A DNA stretch of 64,000 nucleotides from Actinomycetota bacterium (GTDB taxonomy: Bacteria > Actinomycetota > Acidimicrobiia > Acidimicrobiales > Ilumatobacteraceae), in contig RGCG01000001.1 in assembly GCA_009919275.1 (NCBI GenBank), forward strand, positions 24,066-88,065. The letters run 5' to 3'. Below the pieces are notes generated by a model that did no database searches, was not told the DNA's origin, and saw only the letters and a list, made by a program, of their open reading frames with translations. Both the position numbers and the translations under genes were made by a program. This document shows, piece after piece, positions 17,125 to 26,373 of this stretch. Positions within the stretch are counted from its first letter, which is position 1; the number at the start of each line of letters is the position of its first letter.

Positions 17125-18183
17125 GTGGAGTTGACCCAAAAGCGGACCGTTTTGGTCGGATTTCTGTCGATTTCGCTGCTCCTCACGGCATGTGGAGGGG
17201 ATGATTCGCCTCGAGCGTCGAGCCAAGGGTCCGGCGCAGTGTCGTGTTCGGGTGGTGCTGTCGTCGAAGGTCGTCCGATCCGCATCGCGTCGACCGTTGC
17301 GCCGATCACCAACATCGTCGCGAATATCGCGGGCGATACCGATGCGGTGATCGAAGGCCTCGTGCCGGAAGGAACCAACTCCCACACCTTCGAACCCCCG
17401 CCGAGCGCGGCCGAGACGTTGGAAAAGGCCGACGTCGTTTTCATCAACGGTCTGGTTCTCGAAGAGCCGACAAAAGATCTCGCGGTCGCCAATTTGAAAG
17501 ACGGTGCGACCGTGTGCGAACTCGGCACCGAGGTTCTTCCCGAGGACGAGTGGATCTTCGACTTCTCCTTCCCCGAAGAAGGCGGAAAGCCGAACCCACA
17601 TCTGTGGACCAACCCACCGATGGTGAAGGACTATGCGCGGGTCGTCGCAGATGTGCTGACCGAACGTGATCCCGCGAATGCGGAAGCCTTTGCGGCGAAT
17701 CTCGCCAAGTTCTCGGTCAAGGTCGACGAGCTCGATGCGGCCGTTCGAACGGCCACCGAGACCTTGCCCGTCGAGGCACGCAAGCTCGTGACCTACCACG
17801 ACGCTTACGCATATTTCGCAAAGGAATACGGCTGGACCGTCGTCGGTGCGATTCAACCCTCATCGTTCGAAGAGCCGACACCGAAGGAAATCGCCGATCT
17901 CATCACGCAGGTCAAAGAAGAAGGCGTGAAAGCCGTCTTCGGAAGCGAAGTGTTCCCGTCACCCGTACTCGAGCAAATCGGCAAGGAAGCCGACGTCACT
18001 TACATCGACGTTTTGCGCGACGACGATCTGCTCGGCGAACCCGGCGATGCCGAGCACACATGGATGGGCCTCATGCGGTTCAACTACGTGACGATGATCG
18101 AAGCCCTCGGCGGCGACGCCTCGGCACTCAAGGCACTCGACGTCTCCGACGTCTCGACAGACAAGGCGTCCTACCCGCAATGA
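17125..18183 (+). CDS. Metal (zinc-type) ABC transporter substrate-binding lipoprotein
   Basis: 352-residue cluster A-I binding protein. The lipobox is LLTAC (Cys23), so it is anchored to the membrane. Metal ligands expected for the ZnuA/TroA fold are present: His87 (NSHTFEP), His159 (PNPHLW), His225 (YHDAYAYF), with an acidic residue near 275 (GSEVF). The HDAY third-ligand motif is typical of zinc-type rather than the glutamate-bearing manganese type. There is no histidine-rich loop. Its stop overlaps the ATPase start (ATGA). Confidence 0.88.
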   Translation: MELTQKRTVLVGFLSISLLLTACGGDDSPRASSQGSGAVSCSGGAVVEGRPIRIASTVAPITNIVANIAGDTDAVIEGLVPEGTNSHTFEPPPSAAETLEKADVVFINGLVLEEPTKDLAVANLKDGATVCELGTEVLPEDEWIFDFSFPEEGGKPNPHLWTNPPMVKDYARVVADVLTERDPANAEAFAANLAKFSVKVDELDAAVRTATETLPVEARKLVTYHDAYAYFAKEYGWTVVGAIQPSSFEEPTPKEIADLITQVKEEGVKAVFGSEVFPSPVLEQIGKEADVTYIDVLRDDDLLGEPGDAEHTWMGLMRFNYVTMIEALGGDASALKALDVSDVSTDKASYPQ

Positions 18184-18977
18184 TTCTGAAAGCCGCCCCC
18201 GACAACCTTCTCGTCTCCTGTCATCACCTGTCGTGCGCCTACGGCGAAAACGTGGTGGTCAGCGACGTCACATTCAATGTCGAACGCGGGGAGTTCGTCG
18301 GCATCGTCGGTCCCTCGGGTTCGGGCAAGACCACGCTTCTGCGTGCGATTCTGGGCATGGTGAAGCCGGTGCACGGCGAGGTCGGTACGGTGAAGGGTGT
18401 ACGCCTCGGCTACGTGCCCCAGGTCGAATCGGTCGACTGGAACTTTCCGGTCACCGTTCTTGAAGTCATGGTCATGACGCGACCGCAGCGACGGGTGCTT
18501 CCACGAATCACCGTCGCCGAGCGTCGCTCTGCGAACGAAATGCTCGAGCGGCTCGGCCTTGGCGGTCTCGGCAACCGACACATCCGTGAGTTGTCCGGCG
18601 GTCAGCAGCAGCGCGTCTTCGTTGCGCGCGCACTCTTCCACAACCCCGACATCCTGGTTCTCGACGAGCCAACTTCGGGAGTCGACGTGCGCACGCGCCA
18701 CGAGGTGTTGCACCTTCTCGCCGACCTGCACCAAGACGGCATCTCGGTGCTTCTCACGACCCACGACTTGAACGGACTTGCCGCACACCTCCCGCGTCTT
18801 GTGTGCCTGAACCGCGAGGTCATTGCCGATGGCAGCCCACGCGAGGTGCTCGTTCCTGACGTGCTCGAACGTCTCTACGGTGCGCCGATGCACGTCCTTG
18901 AACACGGTGGCATGCCGGTCGTCCTCGACCACGCCGAAGGTGCGGTCATCAAACCGTTCCGCCCGCGGGCCGTGTGA
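18180..18977 (+). CDS. Metal ABC transporter ATP-binding protein
   Basis: 265-residue ABC ATPase. Walker A is GPSGSGKTT, the signature is LSGGQQQR, Walker B is ILVLDEPTSGVD, and the H-loop is TTHDLNG. The segment YVPQVESVDWNFPVTV is characteristic of ATPases of the zinc/manganese importer family. ATG 18180 overlaps the binding-protein stop by four bases; an in-frame upstream extension lies inside that gene. It works with the permease that starts in its stop codon. Confidence 0.93.
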   Translation: MILKAAPDNLLVSCHHLSCAYGENVVVSDVTFNVERGEFVGIVGPSGSGKTTLLRAILGMVKPVHGEVGTVKGVRLGYVPQVESVDWNFPVTVLEVMVMTRPQRRVLPRITVAERRSANEMLERLGLGGLGNRHIRELSGGQQQRVFVARALFHNPDILVLDEPTSGVDVRTRHEVLHLLADLHQDGISVLLTTHDLNGLAAHLPRLVCLNREVIADGSPREVLVPDVLERLYGAPMHVLEHGGMPVVLDHAEGAVIKPFRPRAV

Positions 18978-19840
18978 TGTCGGTGCCGGCGTTGGTGGCA
19001 GCCGACATTTTCGAACCGTACGGGTTCGAGTTTTTCCGCAACGGAACCGTCGTCGCGGTTGCAGCCGGAGCCTTGTGTGGACTTCTGGGCGTGTTCGTCG
19101 TGTTGCGCGGCATGTCCTACATCGGTCACGGCCTCTCGCACGCGGTGTTCGGCGGGGCAGCCGCTTCGGCGGTCATGAACTTCAACTATTTCGTCGGTGC
19201 AGGCCTCTGGGGAATCGTCTCGGGTGTCCTCATCGGACGAATCGCGCGACGCCGCATCCTCGGAGCCGACGCCGCCATCGGCGTCGTCACCACTGCCTCG
19301 TTCGCCGTTGGTCTTGCCCTTCTCAACCGTTATGGCCAGGCCAAGCGGAGCATCGAGGCCGTGTTGTTCGGCAGTGTCCTCGGCGTGAAGACGGGCGACA
19401 TCATCGCCGTGGTCGTCGTCGGTCTGCTCGCGCTCGGCGTCATCGTGGTCGGTTATCGACGGTTCTTGTTCTCCACCTTCGACCCCGAAGTCGCTTCGGT
19501 GTCGGGGGTTCGCGTGTCGTTGATGGAGGCCGCGCTCATGGTGATGCTGTCGCTCACCATCCTGGTCACTATGCGAGTCATCGGCACGCTCCTCATCTCG
19601 GCGCTGCTCGTCATTCCTGCCGCAACCGCGAGAATGCTCACCAACAGGTTCGCCCGAATGCTGTGGATCTCGCCGCTCATCGGCGGTGCCGGGGCTTTCG
19701 TCGGAATGAACCTCGCCTACCACACCAATACTTCGGCCGCGGCAATGATCATCATCGTGTGCGCCACCGCATTCAGTTGCGTCTACTTCGCTTCGGGTGT
19801 TCGTGGCAAGCGGCGCGTTGCGGCGCTCGGTCATCTCTAG
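18974..19840 (+). CDS. Metal ABC transporter permease (ZnuB/MntB type)
   Basis: 288-residue polytopic membrane protein of the ABC-3 family with multiple hydrophobic helices. GLLGVFVVLRGMSYIGHGLSHA is represented by its core RGMSYIGHGLSHAVFG, a conserved N-terminal block. LLISALLVIPAATARML and the C-terminal AFSCVYFASG segment also fit. The start is GTG 18974 (GTGA overlap) or ATG 18977. It completes a three-gene importer. No metal-responsive regulator gene is in the window. Confidence 0.92.
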   Translation: MMSVPALVAADIFEPYGFEFFRNGTVVAVAAGALCGLLGVFVVLRGMSYIGHGLSHAVFGGAAASAVMNFNYFVGAGLWGIVSGVLIGRIARRRILGADAAIGVVTTASFAVGLALLNRYGQAKRSIEAVLFGSVLGVKTGDIIAVVVVGLLALGVIVVGYRRFLFSTFDPEVASVSGVRVSLMEAALMVMLSLTILVTMRVIGTLLISALLVIPAATARMLTNRFARMLWISPLIGGAGAFVGMNLAYHTNTSAAAMIIIVCATAFSCVYFASGVRGKRRVAALGHL

Positions 19841-19843
19841 GAA

Positions 19844-21109
19844 TTACGGCAACTGCAGTACCCACTCGACACCGGCGGGGGTGTCGCGCACCTCGACGCG
19901 TGCACCGGCGAGTGCATCGCGGATGATGTCGGAGAGGTCGTAACGCTTCTCGGCGCGGACAACCTTGCGGATCTCGAGAATCGCCTCGACGTAGGGTGCG
20001 ACCGTCGCCCGGGGATCGGCGAGCCCCGACGTTGCTGCCTCGCCAAGTTTCAGGATCATTCCTCGGAACGTGTCGCGCGCATAGTCGCCGTCGGTTCCCG
20101 TCAGGGTGTCCGCAGACCACTGCCGAATGTCTGCCTCGAGATCGAGAACTGCGCGTGTTGCTGCGACAGAGTCATGGGAAGCGAGCGCAGTGTCGAATTC
20201 GCTCTTGCGATGCTCGGCAGCGGCACGAAGCGATGCCGGAACGTTGCCACCGACTGCGTCGACGGCCTGCTCTGCGGCGCTTGGTGGCGGAGGTGGTGAC
20301 GTTGTCGATTCGCCGTCACGCGGGTCGCGGAGGAGCGACAACGACAGCGTCTCGCCCGACGAGAAAGTTCGTGAAGCACCGTCGACACGCAACGTGACGA
20401 CACCGTTACCCACGACGCGAGCCGATTCCGCGTCGAAGTCGATGATGAGACCCGTGTGTTCGTCGATGCCGATCACGTACTCGTCGTCGCCGAGTTCACT
20501 TTCGAGCGCGATGAGGCGTCGCTCGCCGAGGTAACAGAACCGAGTGTCGTGATGGCCGCCTTCGGCGTTGTTGTAGTGCGGAATGACGACGGCTGGGATA
20601 CCGAGGTCGCCGAGCAGATTCAAACCTTCGAGCCAGTAGGGCTCTTCACCGCACTTGTAGATCTCGTACACGGGGACCGTGCGGGTGCCGAGGGTGAGCG
20701 CCGCCGCCGACGCGAAGGTGACGACTCCGCCACCGCGGATTTTCGCGTGGAGCATGTCGGGGATCGTGGTGCCCTTCCACTGTCGCAGTGCGTATGTGGG
20801 TGATCCGGGACCCGCAAAGACGTAGGTCGCGTCGGACAGCAGATTGAGACCGTGCTGCAGCGCCACGGGATCGGCGCCGTCGATTCGGCCGAGACCGGCA
20901 GGAGTGATTGAGGTGTTGACGCTCGTCTTGAAGTACTCGACTGCACGACTGGCCAATTCGGGGGCGTTTTCCTGGAAGCCGTACGGCGTATCGAGCAGCA
21001 CCGCGGCGGGTTTCGAAAGTCGCGCAACGAGCTCGCGGTGGACCTTCACCATGGTGGGCGCGGTTTCGCCCGAACCCATGATGGTGAGAATTCGTGGAAG
21101 TGAGGTCAT
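19844..21109 (-). CDS. Peptidase S51/GATase-1-like domain fused to a CysS C-terminal-like domain
   Basis: 421-residue two-part protein. Residues ~1-270 resemble the cyanophycinase/peptidase E (class I amidotransferase-like) fold: MGSGETAPTMVKVHR, then FAGPGSPTYAL and TFASAAALTLG, where the serine could correspond to the S51 nucleophile. After a proline-rich linker (PPPPPSAAEQ) the C-terminus, EIRKVVRAEKRYDLSD then IRDALAGARVEVRDTPAG, looks like the tail domain of cysteinyl-tRNA synthetase. Function unknown. ATG 21109 overlaps the hydrolase stop by four bases. Confidence 0.7.
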   Translation of the reverse strand: MTSLPRILTIMGSGETAPTMVKVHRELVARLSKPAAVLLDTPYGFQENAPELASRAVEYFKTSVNTSITPAGLGRIDGADPVALQHGLNLLSDATYVFAGPGSPTYALRQWKGTTIPDMLHAKIRGGGVVTFASAAALTLGTRTVPVYEIYKCGEEPYWLEGLNLLGDLGIPAVVIPHYNNAEGGHHDTRFCYLGERRLIALESELGDDEYVIGIDEHTGLIIDFDAESARVVGNGVVTLRVDGASRTFSSGETLSLSLLRDPRDGESTTSPPPPPSAAEQAVDAVGGNVPASLRAAAEHRKSEFDTALASHDSVAATRAVLDLEADIRQWSADTLTGTDGDYARDTFRGMILKLGEAATSGLADPRATVAPYVEAILEIRKVVRAEKRYDLSDIIRDALAGARVEVRDTPAGVEWVLQLP

Positions 21110-21993
21110 GCAAAGAGTCCGTTGATGGCTTCGTCGTGCAATTCTTGCGCCACACGCTTCGGATGTTGTGCATGCAGGTCGTGGTCGGCACCGTGATACC
21201 ACGAAACACCCGCTCGACGGAGCGTGTTGACCGCTCGCTCGACGGCACTGCGCTTGTCGGCAGCCCAACCACGCACGGATGACTCATCGCTGGCCACGGC
21301 GGGCATGAAGAGAACCGGCACCGAAATCTCGGGGAACAGTTCTTCGGGATCGTGCTCCCAGAGTCCGCGGAGGATCCTCATGTGGCGATCACGTGACAGC
21401 CATGGGCGGATGGTGCCGTCCTCGAGAACCTCCATGTTCGCGAGGGTGCCCGCGATTCCTTCGTCCGGCCAATCGGGATGGGCCGAGCGGATGGCGGCTT
21501 CGAGCCGCCGGAAGGGCATGCCGGTGAGATTCGGTGGTGCGAGTTGCGCGGCGCAGTCGTTCCAGTCGGGAAAGTGACGACGCAATTGAATGGTTCCACC
21601 GTCGACGGCAACGACTCCGCGAACGGTGTCGGGAGAACGATGGGCAAGTTCAACGACAACGTTCGCACCCCATGACTGTCCGGCGACGATCGGTCGGTCG
21701 AGGCCGAGTTCGCCGACGAGAAGCTCGAGATCATGAGCAACGGTCGCCATGTCGAATCCGTCGTCGGGCTTCGAGCTGCGTCCGTGTCCCCGCTGGTCGA
21801 CTGCGACGACTGTGTGTCCCAACGCTGCGAGGCCCCGAGCCACTCCGTCCCACAGCCGGGCGTTGGACGCAAGCCCATGAACGAGCAGAAATGGCGCGAC
21901 ACCGGTGGCTGAATCCGCACCCCAGACGATGCAGTGCAGGTCGAGTCCTTTGCGTATCGAGATGAACTCGTTGCGCTGTGCCAGGGGTTGCAT
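21106..21993 (-). CDS. Alpha/beta hydrolase
   Basis: 295-residue hydrolase with oxyanion strand FLLVHGLASNARLWD, VAVDQRGHGRSSKP, nucleophile elbow VAGQSWGANV (GxSxG) and a C-terminal histidine in HGADHDLHAQHP. ATG 21993 is chosen; longer frames extend into the divergent larE promoter. The downstream S51-like gene starts in its stop codon, so both are made from one message. Substrate unknown. Confidence 0.85.
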   Translation of the reverse strand: MQPLAQRNEFISIRKGLDLHCIVWGADSATGVAPFLLVHGLASNARLWDGVARGLAALGHTVVAVDQRGHGRSSKPDDGFDMATVAHDLELLVGELGLDRPIVAGQSWGANVVVELAHRSPDTVRGVVAVDGGTIQLRRHFPDWNDCAAQLAPPNLTGMPFRRLEAAIRSAHPDWPDEGIAGTLANMEVLEDGTIRPWLSRDRHMRILRGLWEHDPEELFPEISVPVLFMPAVASDESSVRGWAADKRSAVERAVNTLRRAGVSWYHGADHDLHAQHPKRVAQELHDEAINGLFA

Positions 21994-22031
21994 GAGACAA
22001 GAGTTTCGCACGGCGCACGTTGGATGGCACG

Positions 22032-22889
22032 ATGGAACCCACAATGGACGTGTCAAACAACGACATGACAGCCAAGGCTGCGACGCTCGACGATGTTTTG
22101 CGCGACGCGGGGAGAGTTGTCGTCGCGTTCAGTGGTGGCGCCGACTCGGCCTTTCTGGCGGCTCGCGCCACGCAAGTTCTCGGTCGGGAAAACGTGCTCT
22201 GCGTGACCGCAGTATCGGCGTCCTTGGCCACGTCCGAAGAGCGCGACTGCTCGGACTTAGCCGCGGAATGGAACCTCGACTGGCGCGCCGTCACGACCGA
22301 GGAGACTTCGCGTCCCGAGTACATCGCCAATGAGGGCGATCGTTGTTTCCATTGCAAGGACGAGCTGATGGATGTGCTTGTTCCCATCGCCGTGGAACGT
22401 CATGCAGTCATCGTCCTTGGCGTGAACGTCGACGATCTGGGTGACCACCGGCCGGGTCAACGCGCGGCCGAGGCGAAGGGTGCGCGTTTTCCGATGGTCG
22501 AAGCCGGACTGTCGAAGGACGACGTGCGGTCGATCTCGCGCGAGATGGGTCTGCGCACCTGGGACAAGCCCGCGGCCGCGTGTCTTGCCAGTCGCGTGCC
22601 GTACGGAACACCGGTCACGGTTGGGCTGCTCGCGCGCATCGACCGTGCCGAGGCTGCGCTGCGCGAGGTTCTGGTGGCGAGCGGTGTGCGACCCGGGAAT
22701 CTGCGCGTGAGGCACGCCGGCGATACGGTCCGCATCGAGGTCGACCCCGATGTCTTTCCCGTCATTGGGGCGCACCATTCACAGATCGTCCGAGCCCTCG
22801 AGGCGGTCGGTTACCGCTACGTGACACTCGATCTCGCGGGCTTCCGCTCCGGCAACCTCAATTGGGCACTGCGGCCGGACTCACCGTAG
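22032..22889 (+). CDS. larE: LarE-type ATP-dependent sulfur transferase
   Basis: 285-residue PP-loop enzyme of the LarE family, which in the lactate racemase system adenylates and sulfurates the nickel-pincer cofactor precursor. The PP-loop is SGGADS (34-39). Cysteines are at 105 and 108 (RCFHCK) and at 184 in ACLASR, a conserved family position that may be the sulfur source. GFRSGNLN closes the domain. ATG 22032 is preferred over TTG 22020; ATG 22044 and 22065 are alternatives. No larA, larB or larC is nearby. Confidence 0.85.
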   Translation: MEPTMDVSNNDMTAKAATLDDVLRDAGRVVVAFSGGADSAFLAARATQVLGRENVLCVTAVSASLATSEERDCSDLAAEWNLDWRAVTTEETSRPEYIANEGDRCFHCKDELMDVLVPIAVERHAVIVLGVNVDDLGDHRPGQRAAEAKGARFPMVEAGLSKDDVRSISREMGLRTWDKPAAACLASRVPYGTPVTVGLLARIDRAEAALREVLVASGVRPGNLRVRHAGDTVRIEVDPDVFPVIGAHHSQIVRALEAVGYRYVTLDLAGFRSGNLNWALRPDSP

Positions 22890-22921
22890 GGTTGCCCGGT
22901 CAGCCTGAACTTTCTGGGGGA
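22887..22921 (+). promoter_or_regulatory. TAGGGT -10 box and GGGGGA ribosome binding site
   Basis: TAGGGT (22887-22892) overlaps the larE stop codon and GGGGGA (22916-22921) sits four bases before the ATG at 22925. The layout matches that before 14483 and 28425. Confidence 0.4.
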
Positions 22922-22924
22922 AAC

Positions 22925-23977
22925 ATGAAGTTGTCGATGATGATCAACTACGCGGGGGGCTTCAAGGAAGCCGCACAACGTGTCGTCGAGTTGGAAAAGG
23001 CCGGTCTCGACCAGGTGTGGATCGCCGAGGCCTACAGCTTCGATGCGATCTCGCAGGTCGGTTATCTCGCCGCCATCACCAACCGCGTCGAAATCGGCAC
23101 CGGCATCGTCAACGTGTTTTCGCGCTCCGCCGCTCTCATGGCAATGACCGGGGCAGGTTGCGACTACGTCAGCGACGGCCGCTTCATTCTCGGCCTGGGC
23201 GCCTCGGGTCCCCAGGTCGTCGAGGGTTTCCACGGCATTCCCTACGAAAAGCCGATGCAGCGGATCAAGGAGTACATCGAGGTTTGCCGAACGGTGTGGA
23301 AGCGCGAACCGCTCAACTACCAGGGACAGACCGTGCAGGCACCATTGCCTCCCGGCGTGGGCACGGGTCTTGGCAAGCCGCTCAAGTTGATCAACCACCC
23401 GAAGCGCGCCGACATTCCCGTGTGGTGGGCGAGCCTCAAGGGTCTCAGCGTCGAAGCGACGGCCGAGCTCGCCGACGGTTGGTTGCCCATCATGTTCGTT
23501 CCCGAGAAGTTCGACCGCGTGTGGGGCAAGCAACTGAAGGCAGGCCTCGCAAAGCGCAGCCCGGAACTCGGCACGCTCGATATCAGCGCAGGCGGCATTC
23601 TCGCGATTGGCGACGACAACGTCGGCGACAAGAAGTCGAAGATTCTCGACATGGTGCGCCCGAACAGTGCGCTCTACATCGGGGGTATGGGAGCGCGCGG
23701 CAAGAACTTTTACAACGACATCTGCCGTGCCTACGGATACGAGGACGAGGCAAAGCTCATTCAGGATCTCTATCTCGATGGCAAGAAGGACGAAGCGGCG
23801 GCAAACGTGCCGACGGAAATGCTGGAACTGACGAATCTCGTCGGCCCCAAGGGTTTCATTGCCGACCGCGTCGCTGCTTACAAAGAGGCGGGCGTCACCG
23901 TTCTCAGCGTGAACCCGGTTGGCCCCGACGCCGTCCACCAAATCGAGACCTTGCGCGACATCGTCGACAGCCTCTGA
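22925..23977 (+). CDS. Luciferase-like, probable F420-dependent oxidoreductase
   Basis: 350-residue luciferase-fold enzyme: KLSMMINYAGGFKEA, GLDQVWIAEAYSFDAIS, GRFILGLGASGPQVVEG and IPVWWASL are typical of the larger F420-type subfamily common in mycobacteria and Acidimicrobiia. Cofactor use is inferred from the family. ATG 22925 follows a strong G-rich ribosome binding site; a longer frame overlaps larE. The serine hydrolase gene starts one base after its stop, so the pair probably forms an operon. Confidence 0.85.
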   Translation: MKLSMMINYAGGFKEAAQRVVELEKAGLDQVWIAEAYSFDAISQVGYLAAITNRVEIGTGIVNVFSRSAALMAMTGAGCDYVSDGRFILGLGASGPQVVEGFHGIPYEKPMQRIKEYIEVCRTVWKREPLNYQGQTVQAPLPPGVGTGLGKPLKLINHPKRADIPVWWASLKGLSVEATAELADGWLPIMFVPEKFDRVWGKQLKAGLAKRSPELGTLDISAGGILAIGDDNVGDKKSKILDMVRPNSALYIGGMGARGKNFYNDICRAYGYEDEAKLIQDLYLDGKKDEAAANVPTEMLELTNLVGPKGFIADRVAAYKEAGVTVLSVNPVGPDAVHQIETLRDIVDSL

Positions 23978-23978
23978 A

Positions 23979-25178
23979 ATGAACCCCGGGCCCGTTCCCT
24001 TTTCCGGAATCTGCGAGACGGGTTGGGAGCCCGTGCGAGCCGCGATCGAGGCGAACTTCGCATCGACCGGCGAGCTCGGCTGCAGTGTGGCGATCTTCCA
24101 TCGCGGCCGTCCGGTTGTCGACCTTGTCGCCGGATGGACCGACCAGGAACGTTCCGTTCCCTACACGACCGACAACCTGCAGGTGGTGTTCAGTACGACG
24201 AAGGGAATCGCCGCAACCGCACTGGCGATGTGCGTGGATCGAGGTCTCGTCGACTACGCCACCCCGGTGTCGCACTATTGGCCCGAGTTTGCCGCACACG
24301 GCAAGGACAACATCACCGTGGCACAGTTGGTTTCGCACCAAGCAGGGCTCTACACGATCGACGAAAAACTTACGCTTGACGAAATTCTCGACGACGCTCG
24401 TATCGCGCGCGCGCTCGCCGACACCAAGCCCCGCTGGGAGCCGGGCACGGCGCATGGCTATCACGCACTCACGTACGGATGGCTGGTCGGCGAGATCGTG
24501 CGTCGGGTGGATGGCCGTGACATCGGTCGTTTCGTGAACGAAGAGATCGCCGGGCCGCTCGGGGTTGAGCTGCACATCGGCTTGCCCGATCGACACCACC
24601 ACCGCGTGGCGCTCCTGACGCAGGAGAAGTCGAAGAGTTCGGGTGGCGGCGAGACACCCGAGGCAAAAGCGGCGCGCGAACTCATCGAGAAGATGCTCGG
24701 CCCCGACACTCCGGGTGGGCAGGCGTTGTCGCTGTCCGGAATGTGGACAGGCGAGGGGCTGTTCAACCGCCCCGAGGTGTTGCGCGCCCAGATCCCCGCG
24801 GCGGGTGGGGCCACCAACGCACGGTCGCTCGCCACGATGTACGCGGCTCTGCAACAGCCGGTGAACGGAGTGAGGTTGTTGTCGCCCGAAACGTTCGCCG
24901 CAGCAACGGCGGTTCAAACGCCCCTCAACGAACCCGACAAGTGCCTCATCGTGCCCACGTCGTTCGCCATGGGATACATGACGCACAGCATGTTCACGCA
25001 GTACGCGGGCCCGGGCAGCTTCGGACATCCGGGTTTTGGTGGCTCGGTCGCGTTTCTCAATCCGGAACGAGAGCTCGCATTCGGCTACGCGATGAACGCG
25101 TTGGCGGCAAACCTCGCGGGCGACACGCGCGCGCAGGCGGTCATCGACTCTGCTGTTCGCTGCGCAGACGCCGCCTGA
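23979..25178 (+). CDS. Beta-lactamase-related serine hydrolase (esterase type)
   Basis: 399-residue class C-like serine hydrolase. The SxxK nucleophile motif is STTK, with the tyrosine-bearing second motif in HGYHALTYGW and the third motif as GHPGFGGS in place of KTG. This pattern is common to the EstB/LACTB esterase group rather than true beta-lactamases. No signal peptide is seen, so it is probably cytoplasmic. Its last 38 bases overlap the convergent MFS gene. Confidence 0.85.
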   Translation: MNPGPVPFSGICETGWEPVRAAIEANFASTGELGCSVAIFHRGRPVVDLVAGWTDQERSVPYTTDNLQVVFSTTKGIAATALAMCVDRGLVDYATPVSHYWPEFAAHGKDNITVAQLVSHQAGLYTIDEKLTLDEILDDARIARALADTKPRWEPGTAHGYHALTYGWLVGEIVRRVDGRDIGRFVNEEIAGPLGVELHIGLPDRHHHRVALLTQEKSKSSGGGETPEAKAARELIEKMLGPDTPGGQALSLSGMWTGEGLFNRPEVLRAQIPAAGGATNARSLATMYAALQQPVNGVRLLSPETFAAATAVQTPLNEPDKCLIVPTSFAMGYMTHSMFTQYAGPGSFGHPGFGGSVAFLNPERELAFGYAMNALAANLAGDTRAQAVIDSAVRCADAA

Positions 25179-26373
25179 TCGGCGCCGTCAACACGAGATA
25201 GAGACTCCCCGCGGTCGCGGCGGCCAGTGCGAACACCGCAATCGTGGATCGCACACCGATGGCATCGGACACCACTCCCGAAATCGCGCTCGTGATCGAC
25301 AGTGTGAGAGTCACGAGTGCAAAGTCGCCGGCGAGAACCCGTCCGCGGACCTCGTCGGGCGCGCGCATCTGCAGGCCGTAGGAACTGAGCACCCATTGCG
25401 CGCCCCCACCGAAGTGGGCGAGCGCGACAAAGATCGCGGCGACGGCGATGTGAGGGCTGATCGATGCACCGAGATAGAACCCCGAGAACAAAACGCCCGC
25501 GACGCCGCACACGAGGAGAAGGCGTTCGAGGTTGCCCTTCACGAGACGGGCTGCAAGGAGCGGCCCGAGCCCCGATCCGACTCCTCGCGCGCCGATGAGC
25601 AGTCCACGCCCCGAATCTCCCGTCTTGAAGGCTTCGGAGGCGAGGACGGCAAGCTGGCTGACGATTCCCGCGCCGATTGCGAAGGTCATTTTCGATGCGA
25701 CCAGCGCGAGAATCACGCTGTCGCGCCGGGCGAGCTGGATCGCTTCGCGCATGTCGGCGACGGGACGAACCTTGCGCCCGGCGGTCGTCGTGTCGCGCTG
25801 TTGCATCGGAGTGCCGATGGCTCCGAACAGCAGTCCCGCAACCACGAAGCTCACGGCGTCGGCAATGAACGAAGCCGAGCGTCCGAACGCCTGCGCAAAC
25901 AGACCACCGAGTCCGGCACCGACTGCGAGCATGACACCCCACGTGGCGCCGAGGAGCGAGTTTGCCTTCCGCAACTCGTCGTCGTTTCGGGCGAGGTTGG
26001 GGATCGCGGCGCTGCTTGCGGGTCCGATGAACGCTGCGAGAGCCGAAATGAGCGACTGGGACACGAGGGCGATCCAGATGCGCCCACCGGACGAACCGAG
26101 GAGACCCAACGCGCACACGGCCTGGGCGAACGAGACGGCGACGAGAAGTTTGCGGCGGTCGTATCTGTCTGCTGCCGGTCCGGCGATGGGTGAAGCGAGA
26201 AACGAAGGCAGGGAGAACGCCACGTAGACGAGAGAGACGAGAAACTTGGAATCAGTTGCGTCGTCAACAAGGCCTGCAAGGGCGACGAAGGTGAACCAGT
26301 CGCCGAGGTACGACACGACCTGGGCGAAGAAAAGCAGTCGGATGTCGCGGTTGTCGCGCAGGAGTTTCAGCAC
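25141..26373 (-). CDS. MFS transporter
   Basis: 410-residue major facilitator protein with about 12 hydrophobic helices. It begins RDIRLLFFAQVVSYLGDWFTF, whose core FAQVVSYLGDWF is typical of the macrolide-efflux-like MFS_3 group. The loop between helices 2 and 3 reads GPAADRYDRRKLL. The substrate is unknown. GTG 26373 overlaps the stop of the nitronate-monooxygenase-like gene by one base, suggesting coupling. Confidence 0.85.
   Translation of the reverse strand: MLKLLRDNRDIRLLFFAQVVSYLGDWFTFVALAGLVDDATDSKFLVSLVYVAFSLPSFLASPIAGPAADRYDRRKLLVAVSFAQAVCALGLLGSSGGRIWIALVSQSLISALAAFIGPASSAAIPNLARNDDELRKANSLLGATWGVMLAVGAGLGGLFAQAFGRSASFIADAVSFVVAGLLFGAIGTPMQQRDTTTAGRKVRPVADMREAIQLARRDSVILALVASKMTFAIGAGIVSQLAVLASEAFKTGDSGRGLLIGARGVGSGLGPLLAARLVKGNLERLLLVCGVAGVLFSGFYLGASISPHIAVAAIFVALAHFGGGAQWVLSSYGLQMRAPDEVRGRVLAGDFALVTLTLSITSAISGVVSDAIGVRSTIAVFALAAATAGSLYLVLTAPIRRRLRSEQQSR

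Noticed and set aside
23979..25178. True beta-lactamase (antibiotic resistance)
   Set aside because: No export signal is visible and the third motif is HPGFGG rather than KTG, which fits esterase-type relatives.
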